Source: Hydrogenothermaceae bacterium (GTDB taxonomy: Bacteria; Aquificota; Aquificia; Aquificales; Hydrogenothermaceae). Taken from it: a DNA stretch of 5,339 nt. Positions 1 to 4,954 of this stretch are shown one piece after another; positions within the stretch are counted from its first letter, which is position 1, and the number at the start of each line of letters is the position of its first letter. Location of the stretch: assembly GCA_026984355.1 (NCBI GenBank), contig JALSSG010000018.1, positions 1 through 5,339 of the forward strand. The letters are read 5' to 3'. The notes under the pieces are model-generated. The model saw only the letters and a list, made by a program, of their open reading frames with translations, searched no databases and was not told the DNA's origin. The position numbers and the translations under genes are program-made.

Positions 1-4
1 TATC

Positions 5-33
5 TTGACAAATTTTAAGAACAATTATATATT
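5..33 (+). promoter_or_regulatory. sigma70-type promoter of the tRNA gene
   Basis: A perfect -35 hexamer TTGACA lies at 5-10. After a 17-base spacer comes TATATT at 28-33, five of six matches to the -10 consensus. Transcription would start near position 40, a few bases before the mature tRNA end at 48, which leaves a short 5' leader for RNase P. This is the best promoter in the window and, since nothing terminates behind the tRNA, it probably also serves the zinc-ribbon gene starting at 150. Confidence 0.8.
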
Positions 34-41
34 ATTGTTCT
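18..41. repeat. 8-bp inverted repeat over the tRNA promoter -10 box (possible operator)
   Basis: AGAACAAT at 18-25 is the exact reverse complement of ATTGTTCT at 34-41. The arms are separated by 8 bases that contain most of the -10 hexamer at 28-33. The symmetry centre falls in the middle of the -10 box, so a dimeric protein bound here would block RNA polymerase. No T-run follows, so it does not look like a terminator of an upstream gene. The regulatory role is inference; the symmetry is directly visible. Confidence 0.45.
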
Positions 42-47
42 GCTACA

Positions 48-120
48 GGGCTCGTAGCTCAGTTGGCAGAGCAGACGGCTCATAACCGTCTGGTCGGAGG
101 TTCGAGTCCTCCCGGGCCCA
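48..120 (+). tRNA. tRNA with CAU anticodon (elongator tRNA-Met by anticodon; may be tRNA-Ile2)
   Basis: A complete 73-base cloverleaf is visible. The acceptor stem is GGGCTCG (48-54) with CGGGCCC (113-119), containing one G-U pair. The D stem is GCTC/GAGC (57-60, 69-72). The anticodon stem is GACGG/CCGTC (74-78, 86-90) with loop CTCATAA and anticodon CAT at 81-83. The variable loop is TGGTC (91-95), and the T stem GGAGG/CCTCC encloses loop TTCGAGT (101-107). The discriminator is A120 and CCA is not encoded, so CCA must be added after processing. The first acceptor pair is G-C, not the C-A mismatch of bacterial initiator tRNA, so this is not tRNA-fMet. A CAU anticodon is also carried by tRNA-Ile2, whose C34 becomes lysidine through TilS. 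The C4-G69 pair and the TGGTC variable loop resemble Ile2 as I recall it from other bacteria, so the amino acid is left open. Confidence 0.95.
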
Positions 121-136
121 TACTAAAAGCTAACTT

Positions 137-140
137 AGGT
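137..140 (+). promoter_or_regulatory. weak ribosome binding site deciding the start of the zinc-ribbon gene
   Basis: AGGT at 137-140 lies 9 bases before the ATG at 150. It is a short Shine-Dalgarno match, weaker than those of the other genes here, but it supports ATG 150. The open frame itself continues upstream through the tRNA, where translation is not credible. Confidence 0.5.
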
Positions 141-149
141 AAAAGAATA

Positions 150-857
150 ATGGAAACAGATATTAAAACTTTGTATCAATTATCACAGATAGATTCTCAA
201 ATTATCAAAATTGAAAATCTTCTAAAAAAAATCCCAGAAGAAATACAAAAACTAAAAGAGAAAAAAGAAGCGCTTATTTTAAAACTTGAGAACGTCAACA
301 ACCAACTAAAGAAGTTAGAAACCTTAAAAAGAGAAAAGGAAATAGAAATTCAAGAACAGGAAGATAGGATATTAAAAATCCAGCAAAATCTAGATAAGGT
401 AAAAACAAATGAAGAATATAAAGCATTACTCAGAGAAAAAGCACATATTGAAGAGATTATAATGGAAATAGAAGATGAAATTCTTCAGATAATGGAAGAA
501 CAAGAAGAATTACAGGAAGAAAAAAAAGAGATTGAAAAGCAAGTTGAAGAAGAAAAGCAAAAAATAGATAAACAGATAAAACAAAAAGAAGAAGAAATAG
601 AAAATCTAAAATTACAACTTCAAAAGTTAAAGGAAGAAAGAGAAAAAATTAAAGAAACCATACCAAAGCCTCTATTGTCAAAATATGAAACTATAAAACA
701 GGCAAGGGGTGGTGTAGCTGTAGCTTTAGCTCAGGATGGAACATGTGCTGGATGTTATATGATTATTCCTCCTAAATTATACAGCGAAATAATTAAAGCT
801 GATAAACTCTTTACATGTCCTCATTGTGGTAGATTTTTATACTACGAACCAAAATAA
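150..857 (+). CDS. coiled-coil protein with C-terminal C4 zinc ribbon (COG1579 type)
   Basis: This is a 235-aa cytosolic protein with no signal peptide or membrane segment. Residues about 15-170 are rich in K, E, Q, I and L with heptad-like spacing, predicting a long antiparallel coiled-coil hairpin. The segment VKTNEEYKALLREKAHIE (84-101) resembles the conserved turn region of this family. The C-terminus has CAGC (C199, C202) and CPHC (C223, C226), a four-cysteine zinc ribbon. The architecture matches COG1579, whose best-studied member, Helicobacter HP0958 (FlgZ), binds RpoN and flagellin mRNA; for most members the function is unknown, and none is assigned here. The reading frame is open back to 63, but the earlier ATG lies inside the tRNA, so the start is placed at 150. 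The gene follows the tRNA by 29 bases with no terminator or obvious promoter between, so both probably share the promoter at 5-33. The hairpin at 859-878 follows the stop almost directly. Confidence 0.87.
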   Translation: METDIKTLYQLSQIDSQIIKIENLLKKIPEEIQKLKEKKEALILKLENVNNQLKKLETLKREKEIEIQEQEDRILKIQQNLDKVKTNEEYKALLREKAHIEEIIMEIEDEILQIMEEQEELQEEKKEIEKQVEEEKQKIDKQIKQKEEEIENLKLQLQKLKEEREKIKETIPKPLLSKYETIKQARGGVAVALAQDGTCAGCYMIIPPKLYSEIIKADKLFTCPHCGRFLYYEPK

Positions 858-858
858 A

Positions 859-878
859 AAGGGGTAAAAAACCCCCTT
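859..878. terminator. rho-independent terminator shared by two convergent genes, stronger on the minus strand
   Basis: AAGGGG at 859-864 can pair with CCCCTT at 873-878; an alternative register pairs GGGGT (861-865) with ACCCC (871-875) around a loop of five A. Read on the minus strand, the stem is followed by TTTTTATTTT (860-851), a good U-tract that starts 7 bases past the stop of the NapH-like gene. On the plus strand the following CTTAATTTAATT gives a weaker tract for the zinc-ribbon gene. It fills nearly the whole 28-base gap between the two stop codons. Confidence 0.75.
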
Positions 879-885
879 AATTTAA

Positions 886-1776
886 TTAATTTACTTTACT
901 TTTTCTATGATGTTTTCCTTCTACAAAATCTGGATCTCTTGGAGGTAATTCTTTTACCCATATCATGAGAGGTTCTTTACATTCTTTTTCTCTTACTTGC
1001 TTACAAACATCTATACATGTTCCACAGACTATACATGCCTGTAAGCCTTTATAAAAGTCATTTATATAAGCCATTCTTCTTGGGTCTAAAGCCATAGGAC
1101 AGTGAATAATACATGCTCTACAACTTCCACATTCTTCTAAATCAGCCCATGGAACCATAGTAGGCTTATAAGTATGATGGTATGGTGTTATCTTTTGATA
1201 TATACCTGTAGGACAAAAAACTCTGCACCACTTCTTACCAATAAAAACTTCGAAGAAGAAAATCCCAGTAGTTCCAATAAATGCAAGCCACATTGGAGCA
1301 AAGAAAGGATTTGTTTTATAGAAAAATACTCTTAGGTCTGTAATCCAGTTAAAGAACAAAAGAGCAAAAAGTACAGCGACTACAAATGATATTCCCCAGT
1401 ACTCTAATTTTTGAAATTTAGAAGACCTTGGACCATAAAGAAACCTTCTGAACTTTTCCTGAACTTCTGCAACAAAACCTCCTGGACATATCCAGCCACA
1501 AAATACTCTACCATTTATGAGATTTAGTACTATAACAAGTATAGCGAAAAAACCACCAGCAACTATTACAGCACCAAGTCCCTGTACTATATCTACTTCT
1601 TTACCAAAAATCCATGCCTCATCATGTGCTATATCTATTTTAGCAATCTTAAAAGTAGGTAAGATTATAAGTCCTAATATTATCAGGATATATGCTGTAT
1701 TTCTAAGGATTTCAAATTTATGTGTTTCCCAAAAAGATGGCTGAGGACATGATGCTTGAACATTTGCTTTTTCCAT
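886..1776 (-). CDS. NapH-like membrane polyferredoxin (quinol dehydrogenase-type electron carrier)
   Basis: This 296-aa protein has four hydrophobic helices at about 27-45, 64-88, 127-147 and 160-180. Two CX3CP motifs sit just after helices 2 and 4: CGWICP (C93, C97) and CRVFCP (C184, C188). The C-terminal cytosolic part has two 4Fe-4S ferredoxin motifs, C216/C219/C222/C226 and C248/C251/C254/C258. Order and length match NapH of E. coli (about 287 aa), which passes electrons from menaquinol or ubiquinol towards periplasmic nitrate reductase through NapG; the related MauN and NosR C-terminal proteins share this fold. An electron-transfer role at the membrane is therefore well supported, but the partner is not: no napA, napG or napC is in view, so no symbol is given. 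The start at 1776 is fixed by AGGAGG (minus strand, 1790-1785) 8 bases upstream. The gene is single, convergent with the zinc-ribbon gene and divergent from the lipoprotein gene. Confidence 0.88.
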   Translation of the reverse strand: MEKANVQASCPQPSFWETHKFEILRNTAYILIILGLIILPTFKIAKIDIAHDEAWIFGKEVDIVQGLGAVIVAGGFFAILVIVLNLINGRVFCGWICPGGFVAEVQEKFRRFLYGPRSSKFQKLEYWGISFVVAVLFALLFFNWITDLRVFFYKTNPFFAPMWLAFIGTTGIFFFEVFIGKKWCRVFCPTGIYQKITPYHHTYKPTMVPWADLEECGSCRACIIHCPMALDPRRMAYINDFYKGLQACIVCGTCIDVCKQVREKECKEPLMIWVKELPPRDPDFVEGKHHRKSKVN

Positions 1777-1784
1777 AACAAAAA

Positions 1785-1790
1785 CCTCCT
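1785..1790 (-). promoter_or_regulatory. ribosome binding site of the NapH-like gene
   Basis: On the minus strand AGGAGG (1790 to 1785) lies 8 bases before the ATG at 1776. It is a full Shine-Dalgarno core at ideal spacing, so this start is preferred over any internal methionine. Confidence 0.8.
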
Positions 1791-1815
1791 GTTAAATCAT
1801 AATTTCGTACCTAAT

Positions 1816-1848
1816 AGTATAAAAATGATATAAAATTTCTTTACAATT
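1816..1848 (-). promoter_or_regulatory. candidate promoter of the NapH-like gene
   Basis: On the minus strand TATACT (1821 to 1816) matches five of six -10 positions, and TTGTAA (1848 to 1843) is a possible -35. The spacer of 21 bases is too long for a standard promoter; the hexamer at a 17-base distance, GTAAAG, is poor. The -10 position is plausible for a leader of about 35 bases, but the region is so AT-rich that chance matches are likely. Confidence 0.3.
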
Positions 1849-1873
1849 TAATACAATTGAATTAGTATACAAT
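1840..1873 (+). promoter_or_regulatory. candidate promoter region of the PEGA lipoprotein gene
   Basis: TTTACA at 1840-1845 is a five-of-six -35 match. Possible -10 hexamers are TAGTAT at 1863-1868 (spacer 17) and TACAAT at 1868-1873 (five of six, but spacer 22). TACAAT occurs three times in this stretch (1842, 1852, 1868), the first two exactly 10 bases apart within the near-repeats TACAATTTAA and TACAATTGAA. A promoter is expected here because the two flanking genes diverge; which hexamers are used cannot be settled by eye. Confidence 0.4.
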
Positions 1874-1874
1874 A

Positions 1875-1890
1875 GTTAGCATTTACTAAC
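1875..1890 (+). repeat. small inverted repeat directly before the lipoprotein ribosome binding site
   Basis: GTTAG at 1875-1879 pairs exactly with CTAAC at 1886-1890 around CATTTA. It lies between the candidate -10 and the AAGGAGGT Shine-Dalgarno at 1891. It could be an operator half-site pair around the transcription start or a weak leader hairpin. With only 5 bp per arm, chance is a fair explanation. Confidence 0.3.
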
Positions 1891-1898
1891 AAGGAGGT
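1891..1898 (+). promoter_or_regulatory. strong ribosome binding site of the PEGA lipoprotein gene
   Basis: AAGGAGGT at 1891-1898 is a near-perfect complement to the 16S rRNA 3' end, with 5 bases between GGAGG and the ATG at 1903. It fixes the start and implies efficient translation. Confidence 0.8.
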
Positions 1899-1902
1899 AA
1901 AA

Positions 1903-3501
1903 ATGAAGAAAATATATAGTCTGTTATTTTTACTATGGACTGCTCTAATTTTTATAGGATGTGAAGGTAAAGGTCAATTAGTTATAAAAGAGCCTCCTAA
2001 CGCAAAGGTTTATATAGATGGAAAATATGTAGGAACAACTCCTATAAAACTTACACTAAAAGAAGGAAAATATAAAATAACTGTTGAAACATCACAGTTT
2101 GATTCGGAAACCAAAACAGTACAGATATTCTTTGATAGAACTGTAGAATTAAGCTTTAATCCTAAACCAAAGGGAATACTTGAAGCCGATTCTAAGCCAC
2201 AAGGTGCTAAAGTAATAGATGGAAAAGAAACGTTAGGGAAAACACCTTTAAAAGTAAAATTAGACCCAGGTGAACACATTTTAGTTTTTAAACATGGTTC
2301 TTTAGGAGCATCAAGAAAAGTAAAGATAGAATATAAAAAGATTACTAAACTTTTTGTAAATCTAGAAAAAGCCGTTGTACATTTTTATCTTGACCCACCT
2401 GATGCTAAACTTTTAATAGATGATAAACCTATCAAAGCTCCAGCCACTTTAGAACTTGAAGAAGGTTATCATAGGGCAGTAGTAAGTAAAGGAGTGTATG
2501 AAGATGAATTTAAATTTTATGTGAAGAAAGGTGAAGAAAAGAAAATTACATATACATTAATGGATGTACAACTTCCCCCTATTCAGGCGTATGCTCCTAT
2601 AGAATTTACAAAAGATTATAAGTTTTTAATTAGTTTAGGGAAAGGTGGTATATATTTCTGGGACTTAGAAAAATTAAAACCTTATATTTCTGTATATGAC
2701 CCAAAAGATGTAAGAAACTTTGATAAGTTTATTAATTTTGATGTTAGTGATGACAACAAACTAATAGCTGGTGTAAAACCTATAAAAGCTCTAAAATACT
2801 TACTCAAAGACAAAACAAAAAAAGCTACAAAAATATTAATCTGGGATGCTACTACCCTTGCTCCAATATTCTCTAAAGTATTCTATTACGATATAACAGG
2901 AGTAGCATTTAGTAAAGACAAAAATTATCTGTTTATGATTTCTAAAAATGGTCAACTTATAAAACTAGATATTAAAAATAAAAGTATAAACATTGATGAA
3001 ATCACAAACGCAAGCCTAACAGATATTAAAAGAATAGATGATAGAATATACGTATCTTCAGATAATGGAAGAATTTTTGCAATAAATAGCTTAAATGGTG
3101 ATTTGATACTTTCTAAAAAAATTCATTCTAAAAAAATAAACAGACTTGAAATATCAAAAGATGGAGGTTTCATAATTACAGCTTCTAATGATGGAACTGT
3201 AAACATATTAAATAGAGATTGCCATATAGTTAATACTATAAACATAAAAAAACCTGTACTTGCAGCTAATCTATCTATTTCAAATGATGCTCTTGCATAT
3301 AGTGTTGGAAAAATTGTTAAAGTAATTGATATAACAGATAAGTTTGAAAAATATTCTATAAAAAATTTAAACGCAGATGTTATAGATATAGAATTCTGGA
3401 CAGAAGACATAATGGTAACTGGCTCTAGTATGAAAAAACCAGAAATAAAGCTATGGAACAAAGGACACCTGCTTAGAAAATGGGTTCAAACAATTGAGTA
3501 A
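1903..3501 (+). CDS. predicted lipoprotein: three PEGA domains followed by a seven-bladed WD40-like propeller
   Basis: A 532-aa protein. Residues 1-20 form a lipoprotein signal (MKK, hydrophobic core, FIGC with C20 as the lipidation cysteine). Three PEGA-like repeats follow at about 25-88, 91-155 and 157-221. The first is canonical (AKVYIDGKYVGTTP, 34-47). The second lost one residue (AKVIDGKETLGKTP). The third is degenerate (AKLLIDDKPIKAP). From about 231 to 527 I count seven 35-residue-type blades, starting near 231, 277, 331, 372, 412, 452 and 493. Several end in WD-like strands such as IYFWD (250-254), ILIWD (311-315) and IKLWN (515-519). Blade 2 carries a lysine-rich insert (about 293-310). 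PEGA domains are found in surface and envelope proteins, and propellers usually bind partners, so an envelope scaffold or sensor is likely, though no specific function is recognised. It diverges from the NapH-like gene and precedes purF by 58 bases with no clear terminator. Confidence 0.85.
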   Translation: MKKIYSLLFLLWTALIFIGCEGKGQLVIKEPPNAKVYIDGKYVGTTPIKLTLKEGKYKITVETSQFDSETKTVQIFFDRTVELSFNPKPKGILEADSKPQGAKVIDGKETLGKTPLKVKLDPGEHILVFKHGSLGASRKVKIEYKKITKLFVNLEKAVVHFYLDPPDAKLLIDDKPIKAPATLELEEGYHRAVVSKGVYEDEFKFYVKKGEEKKITYTLMDVQLPPIQAYAPIEFTKDYKFLISLGKGGIYFWDLEKLKPYISVYDPKDVRNFDKFINFDVSDDNKLIAGVKPIKALKYLLKDKTKKATKILIWDATTLAPIFSKVFYYDITGVAFSKDKNYLFMISKNGQLIKLDIKNKSINIDEITNASLTDIKRIDDRIYVSSDNGRIFAINSLNGDLILSKKIHSKKINRLEISKDGGFIITASNDGTVNILNRDCHIVNTINIKKPVLAANLSISNDALAYSVGKIVKVIDITDKFEKYSIKNLNADVIDIEFWTEDIMVTGSSMKKPEIKLWNKGHLLRKWVQTIE

Positions 3502-3523
3502 TATACATAAAATGGAATATATT
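3494..3523 (+). promoter_or_regulatory. candidate promoter of purF
   Basis: TTGAGT at 3494-3499 (four of six), overlapping the end of the lipoprotein gene, is followed after 18 bases by TATATT at 3518-3523 (five of six). This would start a transcript near 3530 with a leader of about 30 bases. The match is moderate and the 58-base gap is very AT-rich. No PurR-like operator, purine riboswitch or terminator hairpin is visible in 3502-3559. Confidence 0.35.
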
Positions 3524-3544
3524 AATAACGTAATTTAAAAGTTT

Positions 3545-3550
3545 AGAGGT
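3545..3550 (+). promoter_or_regulatory. ribosome binding site of purF
   Basis: AGAGGT at 3545-3550 lies 9 bases before the ATG at 3560. This start places cysteine directly after the initiator methionine, as the enzyme requires. Confidence 0.6.
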
Positions 3551-3559
3551 TTTTTATAT

Positions 3560-4939
3560 ATGTGCGGAGTGTTTGGAGTTTTTGACCATAAATCTGCAGC
3601 TTACCTTACATATCTTGGACTTCATGCTTTACAACATAGAGGTCAGGAATCTGCAGGTATCGCTGTTTCTGATGGTTATGATATTAATCTAAAACTTGGA
3701 GATGGTCTTGTAACAAAGGCAATAAAAGAAAAAGACCTCAAAGAATTAAAAGGTGATATAGCTATAGGTCATGTAAGATACTCAACAAGTGGTGGAAGCA
3801 ATCCTAAAAATATTCAACCATTTTTTGCACATTTTTATGGTGGTTCTTTTGCTATAGCCCATAATGGAAACTTAGTTAATGCTGATGAATTAAGAAACAC
3901 TCTTGAAAAAGAAGGAGCTATATTCAGGTCTACATCAGATACAGAAATATTCATACATCTAATTGCAAAAGCTAAAGAACCACCACCTTCACATATTATG
4001 CTACATAAGAACGATCAAGAGTTCATTCCACATATATTTGAAGCTATGAAAAAAGTAAAAGGTGCTTATTCTCTGGTAATACTTAGAGAAAGACAACTGA
4101 TAGCTGTAAGAGACCCCTTCGGATTCAGACCTCTTGTACTTGGAAAAAATAGAACTGGAAGTTATTTTGTAGCCTCTGAAACCTGTGCCCTTGATATTGT
4201 AGATGCAGAGTATTTAAGAGATATAAATCCTGGTGAAGTTCTTGTTATAGATGATGCAGGGCTACGGTCTTATTATCCTTTTGAATTTACAGAAAAACCA
4301 GCAAAATGTATATTTGAATATGTATATTTTGCAAGGCCTGATAGTTTAATTTTTAAAGACTGGGTATATGGTATAAGAAAAGAAATGGGGAAAAACTTAG
4401 CAAAGGAATACAAAGTTGAGGCAGATTATGTAGTACCTGTTCTTGATTCAGGACTATTAGCGGCAAAAGGTTATTCTGAAGAAAGTGGTATACCTCTTGA
4501 AATAGGACTTATTAGAAACCATTACGTAGGACGGAGTTTTATCCAGCCAACCCAGGATATAAGAGATTTAAGCGTAAAATTAAAACTAAATCCAGTAAAG
4601 TATGTAGTAGAGGGAAAGGATATCGTTGTAATAGATGATTCTTTAGTTAGAGGAACTACAAGTAAAAAAATAATAAATATGTTAAGAGAAGCAGGAGCAA
4701 GAAAAATTCACCTACTAATCAGTTCACCCCCTGTCATAAGTCCATGTTATTACGGCATAGACACTCCAACAAGAGAAGAATTAATAGCAAACAAAATGAG
4801 CATTGAAGAAATAAGAAAATATATTGGTGCTGACAGTCTATATTACTTATCCCTTGAAGGAATGATAAATGCAGCAAATAAATTTAGACAGAAAGGTTTT
4901 TGTACAGCTTGTTTTACAGGAGAATATCCGGTTCTATAA
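3560..4939 (+). CDS. purF: amidophosphoribosyltransferase (glutamine PRPP amidotransferase)
   Basis: PurF catalyses the first committed step of purine synthesis in the cytosol: PRPP plus glutamine gives 5-phosphoribosylamine, glutamate and pyrophosphate. The 459-aa length is normal. The N-terminal Ntn glutaminase domain (about 2-235) starts MCGVFG, with Cys2 becoming the N-terminal nucleophile after methionine removal. It contains HRGQESAG (26-33), HVRYSTSG (71-78) and HNGNL (101-105). The phosphoribosyltransferase domain (about 250-459) holds the PRPP loop VVIDDSLVRGTTSK (356-369) and GLIRNHYVGRSFI (316-328). C250, C396, C448 and C451 correspond to the four cysteines that bind a 4Fe-4S cluster in the Bacillus enzyme, so this is the Fe-S type. 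Unlike the Bacillus precursor, it has no propeptide. The sequence VLDSG (294-298) has leucine where a proline (PDSG) is common. A metallo-beta-lactamase-fold gene follows after 15 bases, probably in one operon. Confidence 0.97.
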   Translation: MCGVFGVFDHKSAAYLTYLGLHALQHRGQESAGIAVSDGYDINLKLGDGLVTKAIKEKDLKELKGDIAIGHVRYSTSGGSNPKNIQPFFAHFYGGSFAIAHNGNLVNADELRNTLEKEGAIFRSTSDTEIFIHLIAKAKEPPPSHIMLHKNDQEFIPHIFEAMKKVKGAYSLVILRERQLIAVRDPFGFRPLVLGKNRTGSYFVASETCALDIVDAEYLRDINPGEVLVIDDAGLRSYYPFEFTEKPAKCIFEYVYFARPDSLIFKDWVYGIRKEMGKNLAKEYKVEADYVVPVLDSGLLAAKGYSEESGIPLEIGLIRNHYVGRSFIQPTQDIRDLSVKLKLNPVKYVVEGKDIVVIDDSLVRGTTSKKIINMLREAGARKIHLLISSPPVISPCYYGIDTPTREELIANKMSIEEIRKYIGADSLYYLSLEGMINAANKFRQKGFCTACFTGEYPVL

Positions 4940-4941
4940 AT

Positions 4942-4947
4942 AAGGAG
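4942..4947 (+). promoter_or_regulatory. ribosome binding site of the exported metallohydrolase gene
   Basis: AAGGAG at 4942-4947 lies 7 bases before the ATG at 4955, inside the 15-base gap after the purF stop. It sets the start and points to translation from a purF-containing transcript. Confidence 0.75.
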
Positions 4948-4954
4948 AAAAGTT

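Noticed and set aside
63..149. N-terminal extension of the zinc-ribbon gene with an ATG at 63
   Set aside because: This stretch overlaps the tRNA from its D loop to its 3' end. The frame is open only because the tRNA has no stop in it; ATG 150 has a binding site and starts the family-like sequence.
1517..1744. Plus-strand open frame of 75 codons
   Set aside because: It lies wholly inside the NapH-like gene on the other strand, and that gene has full motif support. No ribosome binding site or recognisable product.
2010..2279. Minus-strand open frame of 89 codons
   Set aside because: It is the shadow of the PEGA repeats on the opposite strand, with no domain or start signal.
3123..3461. Minus-strand open frame of 112 codons
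   Set aside because: It is the shadow of the propeller region of the lipoprotein gene; its hydrophobic look follows from the codons of the real gene.
3502..3559. Terminator or riboswitch between the lipoprotein gene and purF
   Set aside because: The 58 bases are AT-rich with no GC-bearing hairpin. The run of T at 3550-3555 lacks a stem before it, and the gap is too short for a purine riboswitch plus expression platform.
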